In this document: in pieces, positions 27,146-36,210 of the stretch
How the letters are laid out: each line of letters starts with the position of its first letter
How positions within the stretch are numbered: the stretch's first letter is position 1
Assembly: GCF_000382705.1 (NCBI RefSeq)
Contig: NZ_ARQE01000003.1
Coordinates: 434,001 to 498,000 of the forward strand
Direction of reading: 5' to 3'
Origin: Aureimonas ureilytica DSM 18598 = NBRC 106430
GTDB taxonomy: Bacteria > Pseudomonadota > Alphaproteobacteria > Rhizobiales > Rhizobiaceae
DNA length: 64,000 nucleotides
Notes under the pieces: model-generated
Told to the model about the DNA's origin: nothing
The model's input: the letters and a program-made list of their open reading frames with translations, nothing else
Databases searched by the model: none
Program-made: the position numbers and the translations under genes

Positions 27146-28396
27146 ATGCCGATCTCCCGGTTTCGCGCGTCCTGTCTGGCCCTGGCCGCAGGTCTCGCTC
27201 TCCTCGCTCAAGGGGCCGCCGCCTCGGCGGACCCGCGCCCGCTCAAGAACGCCGGCGACATCGACCTGTCCCAGCTGACGCGCGAGACGTTCTACGAGCG
27301 CGTCGTGCCGGCGGCGAAGAAGGAGGGCGAGGTCGTCTTCTACAATTTCGCCGGCAGCTTCGGCCCCACCTGGGCCGAGCTGATCCGCCGTTTCGAGGCG
27401 AAATACGGGATCAAGGTCACCTATAGCGACGTGAAGGGGGACCAGGCGAACCAGCAGCTCATCGCCGTTCACCGGGCCGGCCAGGATTCGCCGGTCGACG
27501 CCTATTTCACCGGCGGCGGCGGCTTTCCGCTCCTGTCCAAGTCCGGCGTCATCGGCGACGTGCCGCTGACCCACATCCTCCCGAACTTCTCGAAGATGGA
27601 CCCGCGCTTCACCGACGAGATCTTCGGCCGCCGGCACGGCGGCACGTTCGCCCTCGTCCATCGCAACCAGACGGCGATCGGCTACGACAGCGCCTTCGTG
27701 ACGCCGGACGAGGTGCCGCAGGACTTTCCCGGCTTCCTCGATTATGCACAGAAGCATCCCGGCAAGGTCGGCGTGACGCTGCCGGCCAAGGGCGGCTCGG
27801 GCGGCGGCTTCCTCTACTCCGCCGCGCTGGCGCTCACCGACGACGCCTGCCGCAAGCCGCTGAACGACTATTCGCAGACGCTCGATCAGGCGCGCGACTT
27901 CGCGCAGGGCGCGTCCTGCCTCCAGCCGCTCTGGGACTATATGGGCAAGCTGTTCAAGGTGGTGGAACTCACCAACGGCAATGCCGACACGCTGAACCTC
28001 CTGAACAACCAGCAGATCACCATGGGCACCGTCTGGGAGGACGGCGTCGCGGCGGCGCTGGCCGGCAAGCAGCTTCCAGAGACGATCCGCCTGACGCTCC
28101 TGAAGCCGGGCGAGGCGAGTTCGGGCGATGCCTTCATCATCCCCACCAACGCCAAGCACGTCGCCGCCGCCCTGCTCCTGATCGACATGGCGATGGACCG
28201 CGACTTCCAGCTCTGGAAGCTGGAGCACAAGGCCTCGCGCTCGCCGCGCACGGATGTCTCCACCGCCGATCTGCCGGAGGCCGCCAAGGCCCATCTCGTG
28301 CCCGCCGACCAGCTTCCCGCCCGGGCCGGCCCGGTCTTCTGGGAGATGTCCACCGCGCTCGGCGAAGCGCTGGACGACAAGGTTCTGAACAAGTAG
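27146..28396 (+). CDS. ABC transporter periplasmic binding protein (family 1, FbpA/AfuA-like)
   Basis: 416-residue binding protein with a cleaved signal peptide (MPISRFRASCLALAAGLALL through AASA, about 27 residues). The lobe motif EGEVVFYNFAGSFGPTW (about 63-79) and the NQTAIGYDSAFVTPDEVPQDF region are typical of the iron(III)/AEP/hexose-phosphate type. It lacks paired Tyr ligands in an obvious FbpA arrangement. The operon that follows ends with a glycerophosphodiesterase and a phosphomonoesterase, so an organophosphate ligand is more likely than iron. Controlled presumably by the divergent ROK protein. Confidence 0.88.
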   Translation: MPISRFRASCLALAAGLALLAQGAAASADPRPLKNAGDIDLSQLTRETFYERVVPAAKKEGEVVFYNFAGSFGPTWAELIRRFEAKYGIKVTYSDVKGDQANQQLIAVHRAGQDSPVDAYFTGGGGFPLLSKSGVIGDVPLTHILPNFSKMDPRFTDEIFGRRHGGTFALVHRNQTAIGYDSAFVTPDEVPQDFPGFLDYAQKHPGKVGVTLPAKGGSGGGFLYSAALALTDDACRKPLNDYSQTLDQARDFAQGASCLQPLWDYMGKLFKVVELTNGNADTLNLLNNQQITMGTVWEDGVAAALAGKQLPETIRLTLLKPGEASSGDAFIIPTNAKHVAAALLLIDMAMDRDFQLWKLEHKASRSPRTDVSTADLPEAAKAHLVPADQLPARAGPVFWEMSTALGEALDDKVLNK

Positions 28397-28409
28397 GGCG
28401 CCGCCCCGC

Positions 28410-28439
28410 CGGACGGCCGGCCCCGCGCCGAGCCGTCCG
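28410..28439 (+). terminator. Intercistronic hairpin
   Basis: CGGACGGC (28410-28417) pairs with GCCGTCCG (28432-28439), followed by CTTTCC, 13 bp after the binding-protein stop. Such hairpins commonly protect the binding-protein mRNA and reduce read-through to the ATPase. Confidence 0.45.
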
Positions 28440-28474
28440 CTTTCCCCTTCCGATCGACAAGGACGCGACCCGTC

Positions 28475-29539
28475 ATGATCGAACTGTCCATCCGGGGCCT
28501 GGCCAAGGACCACGGCTCCACGCGCACCCTCCATCCGCTCGACCTCGATGTCGAGCGGGCCGAATTCGTCACCGTGCTCGGCCCCTCGGGCTGCGGAAAG
28601 TCGACGCTTCTGCGCCTTCTCATGGGCATCATGAGCCCGAGCGCCGGCACGATCCATCTCGGCGGCGAGCGGATCGACACGCTGCCGCCCGAGCGCCGCG
28701 ACATTTCCATGGTGTTCCAGACCTACGCGCTCTTTCCGCATATGAGCGTGCGCGAGAATCTCGCCTTCGGCCTGCGCATGAAGAAGGTGCCGAAGGCCGA
28801 GCGCGCCGCGCGCATCGACCATGCGGTCTCCATCTGCAATCTCGGCCCCTATGTCGGCCGGATGCCGCGCGAGCTTTCGGGCGGCCAGCAGCAGCGCGTG
28901 GCGCTCGCCCGCGCCATCGTCATGCGCCCGCGCCTTCTCCTGTTCGACGAGCCCCTGTCCAATCTCGACGCCAAGCTGCGCGACAGCCTGCGCGCCGACC
29001 TCGTGGCGCTCCACCGCGAAAGCGGGGCGACCAGCCTCTACGTCACCCACGACCAGTCCGAGGCCATGGCCATGTCGGACCGGATCGTGGTGATGAACGG
29101 CGGGCGCATCGTGGAAACCGGCACTCCCGCCGCCCTCTACCGCACGCCGCAAACGCGTTTCACCGCGACCTTCCTCGGGCAGACCAACCTTTTCGAGGGC
29201 GAGACCGTGGACGGGCATCTGCGCCTGCCCTGGGGCGCGAGCGTGCCTGCCGACCGCCAGCTCCAGCCCGGCCGCGCCACGATCTCGGCCCGGCCCGAAA
29301 CGCTCGACCTCGCCCCCGATCCGCAGGGCGAAGGCGTGGTGTCGGCCGTGTCGTTTCTCGGTTCGGGCACGCTCTACACGGTTGTCGCCGGCCCGACATC
29401 GGTCGCCGTGCTGCGGCCGGGCGGCGAGGCGCTGATCGAGACGGGCACGCGCGTCGCGCTCCGGTTCCTGTCGGCGCCCCACGCCCTCAAGGAGACGGTC
29501 GAGGCCGCGCCCGTCGAGGCCGGGAGGCTCGCGGCATGA
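28475..29539 (+). CDS. ABC transporter ATP-binding protein (MalK/PotA type)
   Basis: 354-residue ATPase. Walker [12 protein letters not shown] (about 34-44), Q-loop [13 protein letters not shown], signature [14 protein letters not shown], Walker [11 protein letters not shown] and switch His in [12 protein letters not shown]-terminal TOBE domain from about 240 ([23 protein letters not shown]) marks the CUT1/PotA/FbpC class. Its stop overlaps the permease start by 4 bp. It powers import of the ligand bound by the 27146 product. Confidence 0.94.
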   Translation: MIELSIRGLAKDHGSTRTLHPLDLDVERAEFVTVLGPSGCGKSTLLRLLMGIMSPSAGTIHLGGERIDTLPPERRDISMVFQTYALFPHMSVRENLAFGLRMKKVPKAERAARIDHAVSICNLGPYVGRMPRELSGGQQQRVALARAIVMRPRLLLFDEPLSNLDAKLRDSLRADLVALHRESGATSLYVTHDQSEAMAMSDRIVVMNGGRIVETGTPAALYRTPQTRFTATFLGQTNLFEGETVDGHLRLPWGASVPADRQLQPGRATISARPETLDLAPDPQGEGVVSAVSFLGSGTLYTVVAGPTSVAVLRPGGEALIETGTRVALRFLSAPHALKETVEAAPVEAGRLAA

Positions 29540-30393
29540 GCGCCTCCCCCGCCCTCCGGCGCGGCCTCCTGATCGGAGCGCTGCTCCTGCCGGGCCTCGG
29601 CTATCTCATGCTGTTCTTCGCGGGGCCGCTTCTCAACGTCCTCTATGGCAGCTTTCTCGACGAGGCCGGCCGCTTCACGCTGGCGAACTATGCCGAGGTC
29701 TTCACGCGCCCGACGCTCCAGCGCGGCCTCTCGACCTCGATCTATTACGGCGTGATGCCGGTTCTCCTGACGCTCGCGGTCTCGCTGCCGCTGGCGCTTC
29801 TCCTGCGCCGCTCCTTCGTCGGGCGGGCCTGGTTCAACGGCCTCTACAAGATCCCGATGGCGGTGCCCGGCATCATCGTCGCCCTGATGCTGCTGACCGT
29901 CGGCGAGCAGGGCGGCATCCTTTCGCGCCTTCTCGCCCCGATCGGGTTTTCGGCCCCGCGCCTCGTGCGCGACGAATGGGGCGTCGGCGTCATTCTCGCC
30001 TCCACCTGGAAGCAGGTGCCCTTCATGACGCTGGTGATCACCGGCGCCTTCGCCGCGATCCCTGAGGAAGTCTCCCACGCCGCCCGGGCGCTCGGCGCCT
30101 CGCGCTGGCGGACCGTGCTCTTCGTGGAAATCCCGCTCGCCATGCCCGGCATCACCGCCGCCGTGCTTCTCACCTTCATCGGCTCCATGGGCTCCTACGC
30201 GATCCCCGATCTCGTCGGCCCCGCCAATCCGCGCCCCCTGTCGGTTCTGATGGTTCAGGCCTTCAACCAGGGGAATTTTCCGGAGGTCTTCGCCATGGGA
30301 ATGGTTCTGGCCGGCTTCGCCGTCGCCGTGCTCCTCGCCTACGACATGATGACGTCGCGCTTCGGCCAGCTCACCTCGGAGGCCGCGCGATGA
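29536..30393 (+). CDS. ABC transporter permease 1
   Basis: 285-residue inner-membrane permease with six predicted helices. The EAA loop HAARALGASRWRTVLFVEIPLAMPG (given here in part: ARALGASRWR then LAMPGI) at about 177-200 contacts the ATPase. ATGA coupling on both sides. It pairs with the next permease as a heterodimer. Confidence 0.93.
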   Translation: MSASPALRRGLLIGALLLPGLGYLMLFFAGPLLNVLYGSFLDEAGRFTLANYAEVFTRPTLQRGLSTSIYYGVMPVLLTLAVSLPLALLLRRSFVGRAWFNGLYKIPMAVPGIIVALMLLTVGEQGGILSRLLAPIGFSAPRLVRDEWGVGVILASTWKQVPFMTLVITGAFAAIPEEVSHAARALGASRWRTVLFVEIPLAMPGITAAVLLTFIGSMGSYAIPDLVGPANPRPLSVLMVQAFNQGNFPEVFAMGMVLAGFAVAVLLAYDMMTSRFGQLTSEAAR

Positions 30394-31343
30394 GCACCAC
30401 CGGCCTCACCCCGGCGCTGCCCGCGCCACCCGGCGGCGCCGCTGCCGTTCTTGCCACCGCCGCTGCCCCCGCCCCTGCCGCCGCCGCACCTGCCGTCACG
30501 TCGAGCGACCAGCCCCGCCGGCGCCCCTTCACGCAGGCCGACCGCCCGCTCGTCGCCGGCGGCCTGTTTCTCGGCTTCTTCCTCGTGGTGGTGGTGCCCG
30601 CGCTCCTCATGGCGCTGTGGAGCGTCGCCGAGCGCTGGGCGCCGCCCGATCTCGTGCCCCAGAGCTACACGATGGCCCATTGGCACAAGGTGACGGACGA
30701 TGCCGGCATCTTCCGCGCGCTTCTCAACAGCACGCTGATCGCGGTCGCGGTGACGGCGCTGACCAGCGTCATCGCCCTGCCCACGGCCTGGGCGCTCGCG
30801 CGCTTTCCCTTCCGCCTCAAGCGGCTGGTGGAGATCCTGGTGCTCGCGCCGGTGATCGTGCCGGGCCTGATCGTGGCGGTGGGCGTCGGGCAGGTCTTCC
30901 TGTTTCTGGGCCTCGCCTATTCGGTGACGGGCGTCATCCTGGTGCAGCTCGTCGGCACGCTGCCCTTCATGATCCGCCTGATGGCGGCGGCCTTCTCGGC
31001 CATCCCGGACGATCTCATCCATGCCGCGCGGGCGCTCGGCGCGCGGCCGCACCGCATCCTCCTCCACGTCGTCCTGCCGCTCGCCGTGCCCGGCCTCCTG
31101 GCGGGCGGGCTCCTGTCCTTCGTCGGGTCCTTCGAGGAGTTCGACAAGTCCTTCATCGTCGGCGCGCCCGTCGTGGAGACCCTGCCGATCAAGCTCTACA
31201 CGTTTCTCGACCCCTACTCGCTCCAGTTCCCGACCGCCGCGGTGGTGGCGCTCGTTCTCCTCGTTCCCGTGCTCGTGATCTTCGTTCTCGCCGGGCGGAT
31301 CATGCGCGACGACCTCCTGTCGGCGGGGATGGGCAAGGTCTGA
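30390..31343 (+). CDS. ABC transporter permease 2
   Basis: 317-residue permease, second half of the heterodimer. The EAA loop HAARALGARPHRILLHVVLPLA sits near residues 211-232 (ARALGARPHR, LPLAVPG). An unusual Ala/Pro-rich cytoplasmic N-terminus of about 45 residues (many Ala-Pro pairs, residues 9-40) precedes TM1 and is probably disordered. Start overlaps permease 1 by 4 bp. Confidence 0.92.
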   Translation: MSTTGLTPALPAPPGGAAAVLATAAAPAPAAAAPAVTSSDQPRRRPFTQADRPLVAGGLFLGFFLVVVVPALLMALWSVAERWAPPDLVPQSYTMAHWHKVTDDAGIFRALLNSTLIAVAVTALTSVIALPTAWALARFPFRLKRLVEILVLAPVIVPGLIVAVGVGQVFLFLGLAYSVTGVILVQLVGTLPFMIRLMAAAFSAIPDDLIHAARALGARPHRILLHVVLPLAVPGLLAGGLLSFVGSFEEFDKSFIVGAPVVETLPIKLYTFLDPYSLQFPTAAVVALVLLVPVLVIFVLAGRIMRDDLLSAGMGKV

Positions 31344-31400
31344 CGGCCTGCCCTTTCCTCGCCTCTCCCTTCCTCCCGCCAAAAGAATAGAGCCCGCCCC

Positions 31401-32276
31401 ATGTCCCTCCAGCGCGCCCTTGCGTCCGACGCCTCCTCCCCCGTCCAGGCGACCTTCTCCCGCGCGAACCAGGATCTCGTGGTGATCGCCCATCGCGGCG
31501 TCTTCGACCGGGCGCCGGAAAACTCGCTCGCCGCGCTGGAGCGCGCGGTGGCGCTCGGCGTCGACATGATGGAGCTCGACACCCAGTCCAATGCCGACGG
31601 CACGCTGGTGACGATCCACGACGACACGCTGGACCGCACCACGACGGGAACCGGGCCGGTGGCCGCGCTGCGCGACGCCATGCGCCCGGCCCTGCGGCTT
31701 CGCGCGGGCGAGGGCGGCGAGGAGGCGCCCGTCACCGACGAGCCGCTGCCGCTTCTGGCCGAGATGCTGGAGGCGGCGCGCGGGCGCATCCTTCTCAACA
31801 TCGACACCAAATACGTGCGCGACCTGCCCGCCGTCATGAAGCTCGTCCTCGACAGGGGCATGGCGGGCGAGGTTCTCGTCAAGGCGAGCGTCGATCCGCT
31901 CGCCGCCCGCCTGCCGGTGGAGGACATGCCGGGCTTCGGCACCGTGCCCTTCATGCCGCTCTTCCGCCTTCGCGACGGCCTGTCGCGCGCGCAGGTAGAG
32001 GGCATCGCGCGCCTCGCTCCCGATGTCGTCGAGTGTCATTTCGACAGTCTGCGGGCGCTGGCCGAGGCCCGCCCCGCGCGCGAGGCCGCCGGCATCCGGC
32101 ACTGGACCAACAGTCTCGACTGCTCGCACAGCCTCGACTTCAACGACACCCGCGCCCTGCGGGACCCCGAAAGCGTCTGGGGCGTGCTGCTGGACGCCGG
32201 GGTCGGCGCGATCCAGACCGATCAGGCCGAAGCGCTGATCGCCTTTGCCCGCGCGCGGGGCGCGATCGCCCGATGA
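31401..32276 (+). CDS. Glycerophosphodiester phosphodiesterase family protein
   Basis: 291-residue TIM-barrel phosphodiesterase. Active-site motifs: IAHRGVFDRAPENS (HR and PEN, residues about 29-42), DMMELDTQ (E/D metal ligands, about 56-63) and IHDDTLDRTTTG (about 73-84). There is no signal peptide, so it acts in the cytoplasm on a substrate brought in by the upstream ABC transporter. It would release glycerol phosphate or the head group, with a head-group phosphate going to the phosphatase encoded next (ATGA overlap). It lies 57 bp after the permease. Confidence 0.92.
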   Translation: MSLQRALASDASSPVQATFSRANQDLVVIAHRGVFDRAPENSLAALERAVALGVDMMELDTQSNADGTLVTIHDDTLDRTTTGTGPVAALRDAMRPALRLRAGEGGEEAPVTDEPLPLLAEMLEAARGRILLNIDTKYVRDLPAVMKLVLDRGMAGEVLVKASVDPLAARLPVEDMPGFGTVPFMPLFRLRDGLSRAQVEGIARLAPDVVECHFDSLRALAEARPAREAAGIRHWTNSLDCSHSLDFNDTRALRDPESVWGVLLDAGVGAIQTDQAEALIAFARARGAIAR

Positions 32277-33037
32277 GCCCGGCCGATCTCGTCGCCCGTC
32301 GCGCGACGGCCGCCTCCGTCGTGGCCGACGCCGCAGAAATGGCGCTCGGCTTCTTCCGCGACCGGGGGCGTCTTGCCATCGAGACCAAGCGCCCGCGCGA
32401 CTTCGTGACGGCGGCCGACCGGACGGTGGAGCGTCATGTCCGGGCCCGCCTCGCCGCGCTGTTTCCGGGCGAAGCGGTGCTCGGCGAGGAGGAAGGCGGC
32501 GAGCCGGCCTCCCGTTTCTGGATCGTCGATCCGATCGACGGCACCTCGAACTTCCTCGCCGGCTCGCCGCTCTGGGGCGTGTCGCTCGGCTATGTCGTGG
32601 ACGGCGAGCCCGTGGTCGGCGCGGTGGACGCGCCGGTCCTGCGCGAGTCTCTCGCGGGGGCCACGGGCTGCGGCCTCCTCTTCAACGGCGCGCCGTTCGC
32701 GCCGGAGCCCCGCGCGCCGAGCCTTGGCGTCGTCTCGCTCGGCGACGGCGCGGACGACGATCTCGGCGAGATGGTGGCCCTCTACTCGCGCCTGCGCCAT
32801 GCCGGCTGGTACGCCCATTCCTATCATTGCACGAGCGTCTCGATGATGTTCGCCGCGCTCGGCCGCCTCGACGGCCATCTCCAGCCGCGCACCACCCTCT
32901 GGGACATGGCCGGCGGCGTCGCGATCTGCCGCGAAGCCGGCCTCGCCGTGCGCACGCTGGATCGGGGCAACGGCAACCATGGCGTCTGGGCGGGCACGAA
33001 GGCCGTTCTGGACGCCTGCCTGCCGGCCGGTGTCTGA
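32273..33037 (+). CDS. Inositol monophosphatase family protein (transporter-linked)
   Basis: 254-residue Mg-dependent phosphomonoesterase. Metal site 1 is GEEEGG (about 64), the core motif DPIDGTSNFLAGSPLWG is at about 82-98, and the C-terminal LWDMAGGVAICREAG (about 212) is the WDxAAG motif. ATGA coupling to the phosphodiesterase suggests that it dephosphorylates the phosphoester produced there, for example an inositol or sugar phosphate. A second family member is at 48214, but it is of HisN type. Confidence 0.9.
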   Translation: MSPADLVARRATAASVVADAAEMALGFFRDRGRLAIETKRPRDFVTAADRTVERHVRARLAALFPGEAVLGEEEGGEPASRFWIVDPIDGTSNFLAGSPLWGVSLGYVVDGEPVVGAVDAPVLRESLAGATGCGLLFNGAPFAPEPRAPSLGVVSLGDGADDDLGEMVALYSRLRHAGWYAHSYHCTSVSMMFAALGRLDGHLQPRTTLWDMAGGVAICREAGLAVRTLDRGNGNHGVWAGTKAVLDACLPAGV

Positions 33038-33274
33038 CGGGAGAGGCGAGGGGCGAAAGGCAGGAGCCGCCCCGCGCGGCGACGGCGCGGCCGGTGTCCC
33101 CGGCTCGCTCGCCGACCGTCCCACCGCCGCCGACCACGCCCTTTGCCGCGCCCTTTACTGCGCCGAGCAACGCGGGCGGAACGGCTTCGTCCGGGCCGAA
33201 AGGCCCTTCCCCGCCGCGCCCATCGAGAGACCTTTCGCGGCCTGAACGCAGAGGCGTCGCGCAGTGCCAAGCCG

Positions 33275-34216
33275 CTATTCGGCCCATTCCGGGTCGGTTG
33301 TGAAGGCGATGGTCAGCCAGCGGTCCGGCCCTTCCCCGCCGATCGCCTCGCCGATCTCGTTTCGCAGATGGTCCCATTCCTCCAGCCGCCGGGGCGGAAG
33401 GTTTTCGGGCACGATGAAGTGAAGCTCGATCTGCTTGGCCCGCCCGATCCGCGCGACATAGGCGCGGTAGGACAGGAAGCCGTGCCGCGCCACGACCTCG
33501 TCCGCCACGCGCGTCACCTCGGCGAGGATATCGGGCGGGGTGACGAGGAGAATGTCCGAGATCGCATGGCGCAGCGTTCCGAGCGGGATCGGCAGGATCA
33601 CGACGCAGACGACGATCAGAACCGCCGGATCGACATAGGGCGTCGCCCAGGCGTAGCGCGTCCCCTGGATCAGCGCGCCCACGATGAAGGCGACGAGGAG
33701 CGCGGCGGTGAGGCCCGCCGACATCATCCAGGCGCGGGCGTCGAGCGTGAGGAAGGCCGAGCCGATCGCGCGGTTGGCGCGCAGGACATAGGCCACCATT
33801 CCCAGCGCCACCGCGACGGTGATCGCGGCATAGGCGATCCCGTATCCGAAGGCGAGGTCGCGCCCGCCGGCCAGAATGTCGCCCACCGCCGACACGAAGG
33901 CGAACACCGCCGCTCCGGTCAGAAGCGCCCCGTTCAGTCCGAGCACCATGGGCTCCAGATGCCAGAAGCCGACCGTGAAGCGCTGGGCGAAGCGCCCGGG
34001 CGGCCGGCCCGTCATCCCCGAGGACACGATGAGCCGGGACACCACCAGCGCCAGAACGGTCATGCTCGCGTCGGTCAGGGAATAGAACCCGTCGAACACG
34101 ATCGCCGACGACCCCGCCGCCAGGCCGAAACCGATGCCGATCAGGGCGAGACAGGCCGTGACCACGATCGAGTTTCGCAACACGACCTGTTCCGATGGTT
34201 TGGCGATGGCGCTCAA
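33275..34216 (-). CDS. Cation diffusion facilitator family transporter
   Basis: 313-residue inner-membrane metal/H+ antiporter. Six hydrophobic helices; TM2 carries IVFDGFYSLTDASM, the Asp-containing metal site typical of this CDF branch, and TM5 has TLDARAWMMS. A cytoplasmic domain of about 90 residues follows (DILAEVTRVADEVVARHG). The usual HxxxD pair of Zn-CDFs is replaced by D/D residues, so the ion is not certain (Fe/Mn/Zn/Co). It is single-gene and convergent with the IMPase-family gene. Confidence 0.9.
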   Translation of the reverse strand: MSAIAKPSEQVVLRNSIVVTACLALIGIGFGLAAGSSAIVFDGFYSLTDASMTVLALVVSRLIVSSGMTGRPPGRFAQRFTVGFWHLEPMVLGLNGALLTGAAVFAFVSAVGDILAGGRDLAFGYGIAYAAITVAVALGMVAYVLRANRAIGSAFLTLDARAWMMSAGLTAALLVAFIVGALIQGTRYAWATPYVDPAVLIVVCVVILPIPLGTLRHAISDILLVTPPDILAEVTRVADEVVARHGFLSYRAYVARIGRAKQIELHFIVPENLPPRRLEEWDHLRNEIGEAIGGEGPDRWLTIAFTTDPEWAE

Positions 34217-34482
34217 GGGGACCTGCGGTTGATTGGGACGTTAGCCGGCCACTTGGCGCAAGACCGCCTTCGCAGCAAGAGGGGGGCTTGCCGCCCGCAC
34301 GAGACCGTCGTCACATCTTCGACAGGGCGAACGTCGGAACGCCCATGCGATCGCGAGGACCCGAAGCGCGTCCGCCGCGCGAGGGAACGCCTTTCATCGC
34401 TTCGTCATTTTCCCGGCAGGAGACCCCTTTGGTTCGCCCTGCGCCGGAAGCGAAGGGCACGGCACGAAACGGAGATCGAGCG

Positions 34483-34740
34483 ATGGACCTGACGGCGGCG
34501 GAAGAGGAGTTTTTGCGCGGGATGCGGGCGATCACGCTGGATGGCGAGGGGCGGCAGGTGTTCGTCGGCTTGTCGGCGGAGGAGAGCGTGGCGTTTCTCG
34601 ATCTGACGCGGCGCAACGAGGCCGGCGAGGAGATGAGCGCCGACCTGCGCTATCAGGCCCTGCACGAGCGCCACGAGGCGGCGCGCCAGCGCATCGTGAA
34701 CGGCGAGGCGCCGCTCGATCATGGCCGGCCGGGCAACTGA
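34483..34740 (+). CDS. Hypothetical 85-residue protein
   Basis: Small acidic, helical protein starting MDLTAAEEEFLRGMRAI and containing VFVGLSAEESVAFLDLTRR. GGAG lies 8 nt before the ATG, and codon use matches neighbours, so it looks real. No domain recognised. It is divergent from the cation-efflux gene (266-bp gap) and followed by the degenerate repeat array at 34798. Confidence 0.65.
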   Translation: MDLTAAEEEFLRGMRAITLDGEGRQVFVGLSAEESVAFLDLTRRNEAGEEMSADLRYQALHERHEAARQRIVNGEAPLDHGRPGN

Positions 34741-34797
34741 TCGGCGGGCAAGAGCCGGAACGCCTCGGCAGGAGTTCATGCAGTTCGCGGGAGCGCC

Positions 34798-34909
34798 GAT
34801 TGCTTTCGCGGTTGCCGAACGGACCCGGGCTTGCCGATCGCTCCGAGGTTGCGGATCGTTGTAAGGTTGCGGGTCGTGTCCGAAGTGACGGATCGCACCT
34901 GGGGGCGCT
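34798..34909. repeat. Degenerate 18-19 bp tandem repeat array
   Basis: Six consecutive units of 18-19 bp start at 34798, 34817, 34836, 34854, 34872 and 34891. Most begin GATCG or a variant (GATTG, GAACG, GGTCG), and most close with GGTTGCG-like sequence; units 3 and 4 are the most alike (GATCG...GGTTGCG). The array is intergenic, between the hypothetical gene and the DUF4267-like gene. No function known. Confidence 0.55.
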
Positions 34910-35014
34910 GATCACTCCCCGGAGGCCGGGATCGCTCTTGCGGGTGCAGCACACAGGCTCGCTCCCGCGCTTTTGAAGGAAACGCCTCCGTCGAACGGAT
35001 AGGGCGGCGAGGCC

Positions 35015-35437
35015 TCACACCTCCAGCCGCCGCGCGGCTCGATCGATCGCGAACAATCGCCATGACAGGGCGGCGAAGACCAGGGCGCTCGCGCCGTGAA
35101 CGAGCGCGTGGAACAGCGTCAGCCCGCCGGTCTCGATCGCCAGGAGCGCGAGGTCGCAGACGGGGATGACCACCGTCACCGCCGCGAGAAGGGCGAGGGC
35201 GCGGCGGGTGGAAAAGCGCAGGAGCGCGATCATGTAGCCCGCCAGCGCCAGATCGCGAATGGCGACCGCGCGCAGATAGGCCCGGGCGCCCTCGGTCTCG
35301 GCCGCGAGGCCGAACAAGGCCGCGCCGCCCGCCGGGAACGCCCAGAAGGCGAAGGCGAGCCCGGCGAAGACGAGCGCCAGCGCCAAAACGAGCCACGTCT
35401 CGATCTCGCTCGCCCGCATTCGTTCGGATCGCTGCAT
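35015..35437 (-). CDS. DUF4267-like membrane protein
   Basis: 140-residue inner-membrane protein with four hydrophobic helices (WLVLALALVFAGLAFAFWAF, LALAGYMIALL, ALALLAAVTVVIPVCDLALL, LVHGASALVFAALSW). The AVAIRDLALAGYM segment resembles the DUF4267 small-membrane-protein family. The start at 35437 has GAGAGGG upstream. Its start-codon region is duplicated (see repeat 35435-35552). No enzymatic motif. Confidence 0.75.
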   Translation of the reverse strand: MQRSERMRASEIETWLVLALALVFAGLAFAFWAFPAGGAALFGLAAETEGARAYLRAVAIRDLALAGYMIALLRFSTRRALALLAAVTVVIPVCDLALLAIETGGLTLFHALVHGASALVFAALSWRLFAIDRAARRLEV

Positions 35438-35552
35438 GTCCGCCCTCTCTTTTCGCCTGCCGGCACATGGCTCAGAAAAAGGACCTGCCGCGCATGTCCG
35501 CCTTCCCCTTTCTGCCTGCGGGCACACGGCCCAAGGGAGGGACCTGCCGCGC
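35435..35552. repeat. Imperfect tandem duplication of a translation-start region
   Basis: Two neighbouring copies of about 58-60 bp (35435-35492 and 35493-35552). Each begins CATGTCCGCC and ends GACCTGCCGCG on the plus strand, with roughly three quarters of positions identical. On the minus strand both copies carry an ATG with a purine-rich leader. The inner one starts the DUF4267-like gene; the outer one is out of frame and reads only MRGRSFF-stop (35495-35472). Confidence 0.65.
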
Positions 35553-35671
35553 GGGGCCCGAAGGTCGAGCGCGAAGCGTTTCGGCGGCTACGGGGCGGGC
35601 TGCCCTTGCCCTCGAAAAGGGTCGGGCCGGGCGTTCTGCGAAGGCGTGAGACAGCCTGTGCCCTGGCCTCC

Positions 35672-36184
35672 TCACGTCGCCGGCTTCACCAATTTCGGCC
35701 CGGCCTTCGCGGCGAGCCGCGCCAGACCGTCCGCTTCCTCGTTGCCCGCGTCTCCGCCATGGCCCTTGACCCAGGTCCACGCGATGTCGCGATCGCCGAC
35801 CAGCGCGTCGAGCTCGATCCAGAGATCGCGGTTGCGCACCTTGCGGCCGGCCGGGTTCTTCCAGCCGTGGGACTTCCAGGGCTTTGCCCATTCGGTGATG
35901 CCGCGCACGAGATACTGGCTGTCGCTGACGATCGTGACCGGCCCGTCGGGAACGGCTCTCAGGCCGGCGATGGCGGCCTGCATCTCCATGCGGTTGTTGG
36001 TGGTGCGGGGCTCGGTGCCGGTCAGGATCACCGGCTCGCCCTTGCTCCCGTCCTCCCCCGTCCGGCGGATCACGGCGGCCCAGCCGCCCCGGCCGAGCGC
36101 GCCCTCGCAGGAGCCGTCCGTGTGGATCACGGTGCGCCCCGGAGCGGCGGCGGAGGCGGGATCTGGCATGGGGTCATCCGGCAT
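35672..36184 (-). CDS. rnhA: Ribonuclease HI
   Basis: 170-residue nuclease cutting the RNA strand of RNA-DNA hybrids. Catalytic residues are recognisable in HTDGSCEG (Asp), NNRMEMQAAI (Glu), VSDSQYLVRG (Asp), and VKGHGGDAGNEEAD (His and final Asp). It has the basic handle KSHGWKNPAGRKVRNRDLW of E. coli type. Start chosen at 36184 (MPDDPMPDP), with other ATGs at 36226 and 36169 possible. It lies downstream of the sugar ABC operon but is separated from it by a strong hairpin. Confidence 0.94.
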   Translation of the reverse strand: MPDDPMPDPASAAAPGRTVIHTDGSCEGALGRGGWAAVIRRTGEDGSKGEPVILTGTEPRTTNNRMEMQAAIAGLRAVPDGPVTIVSDSQYLVRGITEWAKPWKSHGWKNPAGRKVRNRDLWIELDALVGDRDIAWTWVKGHGGDAGNEEADGLARLAAKAGPKLVKPAT

Positions 36185-36210
36185 GGGAAAAGGGCGCGCC
36201 CTCCCCCATG

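Noticed and set aside
26897-29482. Minus-strand open frame of 861 codons
   Set aside because: Antisense to the binding protein and ATPase genes, both with complete motifs.
35472-35891. Minus-strand open frame ending in MRGRSFF
   Set aside because: Only the last seven codons after the decoy ATG are of interest; the rest is antisense or upstream shadow of rnhA.
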